Shown here piece by piece: positions 1 through 4,837 of a DNA stretch of 7,719 nt. The notes under the pieces were generated by a model. It saw only the letters and a program-made list of their open reading frames with translations. It was not told where the DNA came from and searched no databases. Source of the stretch: Nocardioidaceae bacterium (GTDB lineage Bacteria > Actinomycetota > Actinomycetes > Propionibacteriales > Nocardioidaceae); contig JACCVA010000198.1 in the NCBI GenBank assembly GCA_013698435.1, positions 1 to 7,719 of the forward strand. The letters are read 5' to 3'. Position 1 is the first letter of the stretch. Each line of letters begins with the position of its first letter. The translations under genes and the position numbers were made by a program.

Positions 1-387
1 CTCGAGGACGACGTCGACGTCTCCCGGGGTGACATGATCTGCCGACCGCAGAACGCGCCCCAGCCCAGCCAGGACATCGACGCGATGATCTGCTGGATGT
101 CGTCGACCCCGCTGCGGCCCCGCCAGAAGCTGTCCATCAAGCACACCACCCGGACAGCCCGCGCGATGATCAAGGACGTGCAGTACCGCCTCGACGTGAA
201 CTCGCTGCACCGCGACCTCGAGACCAAGGAGCTCGTGCTCAACGAGATCGGCCGTGTGCAGCTTCGCACCACGTCGCCGCTGCTGTGCGACCCCTACGAA
301 AAGAACCGCACGACCGGATCGTTCATCCTGATCGACGAAGCCACCGGTGTGACGGTCGGCGCGGGCATGATCAACACCGCCAGCTGA
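1..387 (+). CDS. cysN: Sulfate adenylyltransferase subunit 1 (CysN), C-terminal part
   Basis: This is the 3' end of the GTPase subunit of ATP sulfurylase, which with CysD makes adenosine 5'-phosphosulfate from ATP and sulfate in cytoplasmic sulfate assimilation. The reading frame is open from the first base, so the gene enters from outside the window and only the last 128 residues are seen. The GTPase domain is therefore missing here; what remains is the C-terminal beta-barrel part. Recognisable stretches are EDDVDVSRGDMICRP near the start of the visible part, the RLDVNSLHR segment, and the terminal block NRTTGSFILIDEATG followed by VGAGMI, all typical of CysN. The protein stops right after that block, so there is no fused APS kinase domain as found in CysNC proteins. 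It converges on the plsC-like gene with 21 bp between the stop codons. The internal ATG at 34 is not the real start. Confidence 0.93.
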   Translation, partial: LEDDVDVSRGDMICRPQNAPQPSQDIDAMICWMSSTPLRPRQKLSIKHTTRTARAMIKDVQYRLDVNSLHRDLETKELVLNEIGRVQLRTTSPLLCDPYEKNRTTGSFILIDEATGVTVGAGMINTAS

Positions 388-408
388 CGCCTGCGTAGGC
401 CGGCCGGC

Positions 409-1173
409 TCAGAACATCGCGGAGACGTCCGGGGGCTGCACCGCCATGCGCGGTACGTCGGCCTCGACGGCCGCGTCGGACGCGGTCGGTGCGGTGCCGC
501 CGAGGTGCGCCGGGTGCCGGTCGTCGGGGCAGCCCGGCCGGGGCTGATCTCGGTGGCGTTGCTGTACGCCGGTGACCAGCTGCTGCAGCTGTCTGCCGAG
601 CTCGACCGTCGCGTCCTGGACGCTGCCATCCGTTGGCACGGTGATCGGCGGGCTCACCGCGATCGAGACCGCCCGGCCGCGACGCACGCTGATCGGCAGC
701 CCGGCGGTGGCGATCCGCTGGGGCCCCCACACCGCCACCAGCACGACAGGCGCGCCGGTGCTGCGGCTGAGCGCGACCGCGCCCGGCATGAGAGCCCGCA
801 CCGTGAACGAGCGGCTGATGCCTGCCTCCGGGAAGACACCGACGACCTCGCCACGGATCAGGGCGGCCCGCGCCTCAAGGAAGGCGCCGGCGGGCGCGGC
901 CCGGTCGACCGGGAGGTGGCGCATGGCGGTCATGGCCGGCCCCACGATGGCGGTGTGCCAGACGTCGTAGCGGGTCAGGAAGCGCACGAACCGGCCACTG
1001 GGGCGAGCCACAAGACCCACGAAGATGAAGTCGAGGAAGCTGACATGGTTGCTGACCACGATGGCGGGCCCGGCTCGTGGGATGTGTTCGGCGCCGTCGA
1101 CCCGGATCCGCAGCCCCAGCAACCGAAACAGCAGCCGCGAGGCAGCGATGGCGAGCCGGTAGACCAGATCCAC
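409..1173 (-). CDS. 1-acyl-sn-glycerol-3-phosphate acyltransferase (PlsC-like)
   Basis: A 254-residue LPLAT-family acyltransferase, expected to transfer an acyl chain to lysophosphatidic acid or a similar acceptor at the inner face of the membrane. The catalytic HX4D motif is NHVSFLD (His43, Asp48). A second family block, VFPEAGISRSF (about residues 113-123), is the usual actinobacterial form of the FPEG motif, and APVVLVAVWG follows at about 141-150. The N terminus (about residues 3-20) is hydrophobic and may associate with the membrane. The last 50 or so residues are Pro/Ala/His-rich and look unstructured. The frame stays open upstream to 1563, but that part overlaps the YgfZ gene and has no family similarity. 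The GTG at 1173 gives the normal N terminus and lies 6 nt after a -10-like hexamer, suggesting a leaderless transcript. The acyl acceptor cannot be told from sequence; related phospholipid or glycolipid acyltransferases are possible. Confidence 0.88.
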   Translation of the reverse strand: MDLVYRLAIAASRLLFRLLGLRIRVDGAEHIPRAGPAIVVSNHVSFLDFIFVGLVARPSGRFVRFLTRYDVWHTAIVGPAMTAMRHLPVDRAAPAGAFLEARAALIRGEVVGVFPEAGISRSFTVRALMPGAVALSRSTGAPVVLVAVWGPQRIATAGLPISVRRGRAVSIAVSPPITVPTDGSVQDATVELGRQLQQLVTGVQQRHRDQPRPGCPDDRHPAHLGGTAPTASDAAVEADVPRMAVQPPDVSAMF

Positions 1174-1179
1174 GCCGCA

Positions 1180-1185
1180 AGTATC
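1180..1185 (-). promoter_or_regulatory. Putative -10 hexamer for the plsC-like gene (leaderless)
   Basis: On the minus strand the hexamer GATACT ends 6 nt (TGCGGC) before the GTG at 1173. This fits the actinobacterial nAnnnT -10 pattern placed so that transcription would start at the GTG itself. No clear Shine-Dalgarno sequence and no consensus -35 are visible. The same 6-nt geometry occurs at three other genes in the window. Confidence 0.4.
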
Positions 1186-1194
1186 GCGATTCGT

Positions 1195-1208
1195 CCGCCT
1201 GAAGGCGG
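1195..1208 (-). promoter_or_regulatory. Inverted repeat between ygfZ-like and plsC-like genes
   Basis: CCGCCT and AGGCGG form perfect 6-bp half-sites separated by 2 bp. In minus-strand RNA they can fold into a 5-bp stem with a TTCA loop. It lies between the YgfZ stop (1254) and the acyltransferase start (1173), 22 to 35 nt upstream of the GTG, so it overlaps the expected -35 region. It could be a weak terminator for the upstream operon (there is no U-tract) or an operator for the acyltransferase promoter; the sequence does not decide. Confidence 0.35.
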
Positions 1209-1253
1209 GTCGTTCTCGCCCGAGCCGGCCGGACGAACCCGCGGTGGAGCGGT

Positions 1254-2183
1254 TCAGCGGCTGGCGCGGACGTGCAGGCCGACGTCGGGATCGACGACGG
1301 CTTCCTGCGACGCAGCGATCCCATCGACGAGGAGGGGTACGCCGACGTCGACGTTGCGCTTCACCAGCGCGAGCGCGATCGGGCCGAGCTCGTGGTGCCG
1401 AGCAGACGTCCCGACGGCGCCGACAGCACGGCCGTCGGCCACGACATCGGTCTTGTGCCCGGGCAACCGGTCGGCCGAGCCGTCGAGGTGGAGCAGTACC
1501 AGCCGGCGCGGGGGGCGGCCGAGGTTGTGCACCCTGGCCACCGTCTCCTGGCCGCGGTAACAACCTTTGTCGAGGTGCACCGCGGAGCCGATCCAGCCGA
1601 CCTCGTTGGGGATCGTTCGGTGGTCGGTGTCGAGATGGAGTCTGGGCTCACCGCGAGCGATCCGCAGCGCCTCGAAGGCCCAGAGACCGCACAGCGCCTC
1701 TGACGTTGACGCCTCGAGCTCCGCGCGGCTGACCAGCTCGACCGATTCGGGACCGCGCGCCATCACCGCCCACTCCTCGGTGACGTCGCTCACCTCGACG
1801 CGCATCATGAACCGCATCGCGTCGAGCCAGGCGACCAGCGGGGCGGCCTCGCCAGGCCCGACGTGGGCCCAGAACACGGCTCCGTCGTCGTACCCGCTCA
1901 TTGCGTGCTCGACGTGGCCGTGCGGCGACAGCACCAGCGTGGCCACCCACTGGCCGGGCGCGAGTCCCTCCACGAACTGGGTGGTGAGCGAGTGCAGCCA
2001 AGGCAGCCGGTCTGGTCCCTCGATCCGCACGACCTCACGGTGAGACAGGTCGACGGAGCCGTCACCGGCGAGCAGCGTCTTCTGCTCCCGCAGCGGGTCG
2101 CCGTAGTGGGCCGCGACGCCTGCGTCGACTCCATCGGCCTCCACCGCGCGCGGCGCCCGCAGCAACGGGCTCGACCATCTCAT
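1254..2183 (-). CDS. ygfZ: YgfZ/GcvT-like folate-binding protein
   Basis: A 309-residue member of the YgfZ (COG0354, CAF17-like) family, whose characterised members bind folate and support assembly or repair of Fe-S clusters in some enzymes. The signature KGCYRGQETVARVHNLGR lies at about residues 206-223, with the family's conserved Cys at 208. The GcvT-like fold is also shown by VVRIEGPDRLPWLHSLTTQ (about 51-69) and LSPHGHVEHAM (about 85-95). Its ATG at 2183 overlaps the TGA of the Fur-family gene as ATGA, so translational coupling is likely. A GTG 18 bp upstream (2201) is also in frame but lies inside the regulator gene and gives no recognisable extra sequence. The product is a cytosolic protein with no signal peptide. 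Family assignment is firm; which Fe-S enzyme it serves here is unknown. Confidence 0.92.
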   Translation of the reverse strand: MRWSSPLLRAPRAVEADGVDAGVAAHYGDPLREQKTLLAGDGSVDLSHREVVRIEGPDRLPWLHSLTTQFVEGLAPGQWVATLVLSPHGHVEHAMSGYDDGAVFWAHVGPGEAAPLVAWLDAMRFMMRVEVSDVTEEWAVMARGPESVELVSRAELEASTSEALCGLWAFEALRIARGEPRLHLDTDHRTIPNEVGWIGSAVHLDKGCYRGQETVARVHNLGRPPRRLVLLHLDGSADRLPGHKTDVVADGRAVGAVGTSARHHELGPIALALVKRNVDVGVPLLVDGIAASQEAVVDPDVGLHVRASR

Positions 2184-2587
2184 CGTGCGCAGCTCGCGCA
2201 CTCGCCGAACACAGTCAGATGCCCCACATCTGCTTCAAACCCGTGCTGCTCTCTGAGCATTCCTGTCATCGGCTCGATCTCGGCCGGCTCCACCTCGGTG
2301 ATCCCACCGCAGCCACGGCAGACCAGGTGGACGTGCTCGGGTGCCGTTGCGGCGTGGTACGTCGGGGCTCCGTGGCTGAGATGTGCGTGGTTGACAAGTC
2401 CGAGCTGCTCGAGCAGCTCGAGGGTGCGATAGATGGTGGAGATGTTGACGCCGGAGGCACGCTCGGTGATCCAGGCATGCGCGTCCTCGGGAGTCGCGTG
2501 GCCGAGCGTAGTGACCGCGTCGAGCACGAGCCGCCGTTGCGGGGTGAGCCGATAACCCCGTGCCTTCAGCCGCTCCTGCAGGTCCAT
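2180..2587 (-). CDS. nur: Fur-family metalloregulator, Nur-like
   Basis: A 135-residue Fur-family repressor with a winged-helix DNA-binding half (residues 1-80; RLTPQRRLVLDAV and NISTIYRTLELLEQLGLV) and a dimerisation/metal half. Two CXXC pairs (Cys90/Cys93 and Cys130/Cys133) are present, as in members with a structural zinc. The His pattern His67-x-His69 with His123 matches, at an offset of 3, the nickel site I recall for Streptomyces coelicolor Nur (His70, His72, His126), and His30, His85 and His87 match most of its second metal site. This favours a nickel-responsive regulator controlling nickel uptake and superoxide dismutases, but a zinc- or iron-responsive or peroxide-sensing paralog cannot be excluded. 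It lies 24 bp after the nitrobindin gene, has its own leaderless-type -10 (TAGACT), and overlaps ygfZ by 4 bp. The Fur-family call is secure; the Nur assignment is moderate. Confidence 0.9.
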   Translation of the reverse strand: MDLQERLKARGYRLTPQRRLVLDAVTTLGHATPEDAHAWITERASGVNISTIYRTLELLEQLGLVNHAHLSHGAPTYHAATAPEHVHLVCRGCGGITEVEPAEIEPMTGMLREQHGFEADVGHLTVFGECASCAR

Positions 2588-2593
2588 CCGGCC

Positions 2594-2599
2594 AGTCTA
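2594..2599 (-). promoter_or_regulatory. Putative -10 hexamer for the nur-like gene (leaderless)
   Basis: On the minus strand TAGACT is followed by 6 nt (GGCCGG) and then the ATG at 2587. The hexamer fits the TAnnnT actinobacterial -10 consensus and would start transcription at the ATG. There is no convincing Shine-Dalgarno sequence, which supports a leaderless mRNA. The -35 region would fall inside the last codons of the nitrobindin gene, so the regulator could also be read through from upstream. Confidence 0.5.
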
Positions 2600-2611
2600 C
2601 GAGGCGGCCTG

Positions 2612-3109
2612 CTACTCAGACCTTTGCAAGCGCGCCCAGATGTGCGGCTGGATCTGCTGGCCCACCGCGGCCATGTCGAAGGTCCACAGCAGGTCACCCT
2701 CGACGAGACCGTACAACCGGTGTCCGCCGACGTACTCCTTGGCGCTCTCGGTGCGGACGACCGCGTCGGTGGAGAGCTCGATCTTCGCCCCGTCGACCTT
2801 GCCGTAGTAGATCTCGACAAAGCCCGTCGGGTGCGCCAGCACCAGCTCGATCCCGCCTTCGCGCTGCGGCCGCACGAACCCCGTCTCCAGCGCGAGTGGC
2901 CGGACCTCGTTTCCCTCGGCGTCGATCAGCCAGGTGCGGCTGAAGTAGTGGAGAAAAGGTCGCCCGTCATGGGTGAACGCCACCTCCTGGCCGAACTGGA
3001 AGGCGTCGATCGTCGGGTAGTCACCGTGGCCGTTGCCCTGCCAGTGCCCGAGCAGGAACGACACTGGCATCACGTCAGGATGCAGATCGGAGGGAATCTG
3101 GAAGGGCAT
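2612..3109 (-). CDS. Nitrobindin/FABP-like (DUF1794, THAP4-type) beta-barrel protein
   Basis: A 165-residue cytosolic lipocalin-like barrel of the nitrobindin family. The diagnostic N-terminal motif is LLGHWQGNGHGDYPTI (about residues 19-34), and the C-terminal strand contains QPHIWARLQR with His156, a candidate for the proximal haem ligand in family members that bind ferric haem. Family members have been described as haem proteins reacting with nitric oxide or peroxynitrite, while Mycobacterium tuberculosis Rv0813c was first described as a fatty-acid-binding-like protein; which ligand applies here is not resolved. The length is normal for the family. The gene starts 14 nt after the stop of the 37-residue membrane ORF, has no -10-like hexamer at the leaderless position and no strong ribosome binding site, so it is probably cotranscribed with that ORF. 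The downstream nur-like gene follows after 24 bp. Confidence 0.88.
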   Translation of the reverse strand: MPFQIPSDLHPDVMPVSFLLGHWQGNGHGDYPTIDAFQFGQEVAFTHDGRPFLHYFSRTWLIDAEGNEVRPLALETGFVRPQREGGIELVLAHPTGFVEIYYGKVDGAKIELSTDAVVRTESAKEYVGGHRLYGLVEGDLLWTFDMAAVGQQIQPHIWARLQRSE

Positions 3110-3123
3110 GCGTGCGCTCAGGG

Positions 3124-3237
3124 TCAGCTGTCGCTGGTCGGCTTCGGGCCGCGGACGAGCGCGTAGACGGTGTAGCCGGCGAGACTCGTGGTGACGACGC
3201 TGCTGACGACCAGCAACATGCTGAAGAAGAACTCCAC
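3124..3237 (-). CDS. Small single-span membrane protein, 37 residues (hypothetical)
   Basis: A short ORF starting with GTG at 3237 and ending with TGA at 3126-3124 encodes 37 residues. I do not recognise a named family. It begins VEFFFSMLLVVSSVVTTS, forms one hydrophobic segment at about residues 3-28, and ends in a short polar tail (VRGPKPTSDS). This suggests one membrane-spanning helix with the basic C-terminal tail probably in the cytoplasm. Support for it being real: the GTG lies 6 nt after TAGACT, the same promoter-to-start geometry as at the nur-like gene; the hydrophobic pattern is clean; and the ORF fills the gap upstream of the nitrobindin gene, whose ATG comes 14 nt after its stop. 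No other ORF in this gap makes sense. It may be a membrane anchor or partner for the nitrobindin-like protein, but that is only inferred from adjacency. Confidence 0.65.
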   Translation of the reverse strand: MEFFFSMLLVVSSVVTTSLAGYTVYALVRGPKPTSDS

Positions 3238-3243
3238 GCCTGG

Positions 3244-3249
3244 AGTCTA
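3244..3249 (-). promoter_or_regulatory. Putative -10 hexamer for the small membrane ORF (leaderless)
   Basis: On the minus strand TAGACT is separated by 6 nt (CCAGGC) from the GTG at 3237. It is identical to the hexamer before the nur-like gene. Transcription would begin at the GTG and probably continue into the nitrobindin gene. A TTGGGC lies upstream but its 21-nt spacing is too long for a convincing -35 element. Confidence 0.5.
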
Positions 3250-3313
3250 ACGATCAGCCTTACCCGCTCAGCCCAACGACACTGTGGATCACCGCGCTGC
3301 ACCGCTGATGCGC

Positions 3314-4168
3314 CTAGCCCCGCGCTTTGACCTTCAGGAAGTCGCGTGCCTCGATGGTCGACATGGCCGGCCGTTGTGCGAGGTCGGCCAGGGCTGCGGC
3401 ACGTGAGACGAGCTCCTCGTTGTGCTTGACGGGCACGCCGCGGGCGAGGGTCAAGGTGTCTTCCATCCCCACTCTGAGGTGGCCGCCCTTCGAGAGCGAG
3501 GCGAACGCAACCGCAAGTGAGGTGCGACCGATCCCGGTGGCCGACCAGGAGGTCACCGCCGACGGCAGTGTCTGGACCGAAGCGACCAAAGCGTCCGCGG
3601 TCCCGGGCATCCCTCCGGGAACACCCATCACCAGGTCGCAGTGCACCTGGCCGCCGTACGGCAGCCCGAACATGTTGAGCAGACGGTGCAGCGCGTGCAC
3701 GTGGCCGAGGTCGAATAGCTCGAACTCGGGTACGACCTCGCGCTGCTGCGCGAGTTGGTAGAGCTCGGCGACGAACGGCCACGGGTTCATGAAGACGTCG
3801 TCACCGAAGTTGGTCGTCCCCATCGTGAGCGAGCAGGAGTCGGGCTCGGCATCCAGCACCCGCAGTCGCTGGTCGAGCGGATCGTGTACAGATCCGCCGG
3901 TCGACAGCTGCACGACGAGGTCGGTGCGCTCACGGATCGCCGCCACCGAGTCGGAGAGCAGCCCGATGTCGAGGGTGGGACGGTGCTGCGCATCGCGGAT
4001 GTGCAGGTGGATCATGGCCGCACCGGCGGCCTCGCAGCGCACCGCTGTCTCAAGCAGCTCCTCCGGCGTCGTCGGCAGCGCCGGCACCGCCTCCTTTGTC
4101 GACTCCGCGCCCGTAGGGGCGACGGTGATCAGCGTGGTGGGGTGGGGCGCAGCCAGCATGGGCGACAT
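3314..4168 (-). CDS. BKACE family (DUF849) beta-keto acid cleavage enzyme
   Basis: A 284-residue TIM-barrel enzyme of the beta-keto acid cleavage family, whose founding member Kce condenses 3-keto-5-aminohexanoate with acetyl-CoA to give acetoacetate and an aminoacyl-CoA in lysine fermentation. The metal-binding residues are visible: His54 and His56 in IHLHIRD, and Glu236 in VGMEDTLTLARG. Other family blocks are ITVAPTGAE (14-22), VVQLSTGGS (85-93), TMGTTNFG (115-122) and VHCDLVMGVPGG (175-186). The length is normal. Substrates in this family vary (3-oxo acids, dehydrocarnitine and others), and there is no lysine-fermentation or carnitine gene nearby, so the substrate is unknown. The ATG at 4168 lies 6 nt after GAGTCT, a leaderless-like arrangement; an in-frame ATG at 4159 is an alternative. 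The gene is divergent from dtd. Confidence 0.9.
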   Translation of the reverse strand: MSPMLAAPHPTTLITVAPTGAESTKEAVPALPTTPEELLETAVRCEAAGAAMIHLHIRDAQHRPTLDIGLLSDSVAAIRERTDLVVQLSTGGSVHDPLDQRLRVLDAEPDSCSLTMGTTNFGDDVFMNPWPFVAELYQLAQQREVVPEFELFDLGHVHALHRLLNMFGLPYGGQVHCDLVMGVPGGMPGTADALVASVQTLPSAVTSWSATGIGRTSLAVAFASLSKGGHLRVGMEDTLTLARGVPVKHNEELVSRAAALADLAQRPAMSTIEARDFLKVKARG

Positions 4169-4174
4169 CGTGCC

Positions 4175-4180
4175 AGACTC
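4175..4180 (-). promoter_or_regulatory. Possible -10 hexamer for the BKACE gene
   Basis: On the minus strand GAGTCT is followed by 6 nt (GGCACG) and then the ATG at 4168. It matches only the loose nAnnnT pattern, lacking the first T, but its position repeats the geometry seen at three other genes. No Shine-Dalgarno sequence precedes this ATG. Confidence 0.3.
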
Positions 4181-4233
4181 GTCGCGACGGCAGACGCGCC
4201 ACCGGGATGCGGTCCGGCGTACGACAACATGGG

Positions 4234-4240
4234 CGGGGGT
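4234..4240 (+). promoter_or_regulatory. Ribosome binding site of dtd (decides the start)
   Basis: The G-rich run CGGGGGT ends 3 nt before the ATG at 4244 and favours that start over the in-frame ATG at 4229. It is only an approximate Shine-Dalgarno match. Confidence 0.4.
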
Positions 4241-4243
4241 GTC

Positions 4244-4669
4244 ATGCGGGCGGTGGTCCAGCGGGTGACCAGCGCGAGCGTGACTGTCGACGAGGTGGTG
4301 GTCGGAGCCATCGACGGCCCGGGGCTGCTGGTGCTGCTGGGCGTCACCCACGACGACACCGACGCTGACGCCGCCGCCCTGGCCGCCAAGGTGTGGAAGC
4401 TGCGGATCCTGCACGAGGAGAGGTCCGCGAGCGACCTGGCCGCACCCGTGCTCGTCGTCAGCCAGTTCACGCTGTACGCCGACACCCGCAAGGGCCGGCG
4501 CCCATCCTGGTCCGCGGCAGCGCCGGCAGCTGTCTCGGAACTTCGCTACAACTGCTTGTGCGCTGCATTGAGAACCCTCGGCGCGCACGTCGAGACCGGT
4601 GTTTTCGGCGCCAACATGCAGGTGACGTCGTGCAACGACGGCCCCGTCACGCTGATCCTGGACACGTAG
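4244..4669 (+). CDS. dtd: D-aminoacyl-tRNA deacylase
   Basis: A 141-residue cytosolic editing enzyme that hydrolyses D-aminoacyl-tRNA (and glycyl-tRNA-Ala), keeping D-amino acids out of translation. Both signature motifs are present: SQFTL at residues 73-77, containing the conserved Thr76, and the cross-subunit NDGPVT at 131-136 with the Gly133-cis-Pro134 pair that enforces D-chirality. RKGRRPSW (82-89) and TGVFGANMQV (118-127) are also typical. The start MRAVVQRV is standard for the family, and the ATG at 4244 is preceded by a purine-rich GGGCGGGGGT about 3 nt upstream. An in-frame ATG at 4229 would add five residues (MGGGV) but would consume that ribosome binding site. It is divergent from the BKACE gene (75 bp between starts). 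The cysteines at 104, 106 and 130 are unusual in places but do not touch catalytic residues. Confidence 0.96.
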   Translation: MRAVVQRVTSASVTVDEVVVGAIDGPGLLVLLGVTHDDTDADAAALAAKVWKLRILHEERSASDLAAPVLVVSQFTLYADTRKGRRPSWSAAAPAAVSELRYNCLCAALRTLGAHVETGVFGANMQVTSCNDGPVTLILDT

Positions 4670-4715
4670 TCGCACTCACCGGGTCCAGGTGGCCTTCACG
4701 CCGGGTGAGAGCTAC

Positions 4716-4729
4716 CTGAGTGTTCTCAG
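4716..4729 (+). terminator. Weak hairpin after dtd, possible terminator
   Basis: CTGAG and CTCAG pair around a TGTT loop about 47 nt after the dtd stop. A further CGGG (4702-4705) and CCCG (4729-4732) could extend it with an internal loop. There is no U-tract, as is common in actinobacteria, so this is only a candidate. Confidence 0.25.
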
Positions 4730-4787
4730 CCCGCTCTGCAGCGATTTCTGCTGCGTGCGAGTTCTTGTCACACTGGGAAATGGCCCA

Positions 4788-4814
4788 GGTCAGCGCGGTA
4801 CTCTGACGCTGACC
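4788..4814 (+). promoter_or_regulatory. Perfect inverted repeat over the putative LCP promoter
   Basis: GGTCAGCG (4788-4795) and CGCTGACC (4807-4814) are exact reverse complements with an 11-bp spacer. The spacer contains TACTCT (4799-4804), a good actinobacterial -10 candidate, centred in the dyad. The arrangement looks like an operator where a dimeric regulator would block RNA polymerase. If transcription starts further upstream, the same arms could instead form an 8-bp RNA hairpin just before the ribosome binding site. Which regulator would bind is unknown. Confidence 0.45.
4799..4804 (+). promoter_or_regulatory. Putative -10 hexamer for the LCP gene
   Basis: TACTCT fits TAnnnT and would place the start of transcription near 4811, about 27 nt before the ATG at 4838. 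No consensus -35 is found at 16-18 bp; GGAAAT is at 17 bp and TTGTCA (4765-4770) is too far away. Confidence 0.35.
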
Positions 4815-4827
4815 GCCTCACACTCGC

Positions 4828-4833
4828 AAGGGG
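4828..4833 (+). promoter_or_regulatory. Ribosome binding site of the LCP gene
   Basis: AAGGGG lies 4 nt before the ATG at 4838 and supports that start codon. Confidence 0.55.
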
Positions 4834-4837
4834 TTCC

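Noticed and set aside
399..408. GCCGGCCGGC palindrome between cysN and plsC-like stop codons
   Set aside because: It is a loopless 10-bp palindrome of low complexity, common by chance in GC-rich DNA; it does not form a good terminator hairpin.
1174..1563. In-frame N-terminal extension of the plsC-like gene up to 1563
   Set aside because: It lies antiparallel-free but inside the YgfZ coding region in another frame, is Arg/Pro-rich, and has no family similarity; the protein homology starts at the GTG at 1173.
2219..3166. Plus-strand ORF opposite the nur-like and nitrobindin genes
   Set aside because: It spans two real genes on the other strand and contains no family motif.
3290..3313. Imperfect hairpin after the BKACE stop as a terminator
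   Set aside because: Only short ATCA/TGAT and CG pairs match, with mismatches between them and no U-tract.
4181..4188. GTCGCGAC palindrome in the BKACE-dtd intergenic region
   Set aside because: An 8-bp GC-rich palindrome is expected by chance, and no second copy or extended dyad supports an operator.
4765..4770. TTGTCA as -35 of the LCP promoter
   Set aside because: The distance to TACTCT is 28 bp, and no -10-like hexamer occurs at 16-19 bp.
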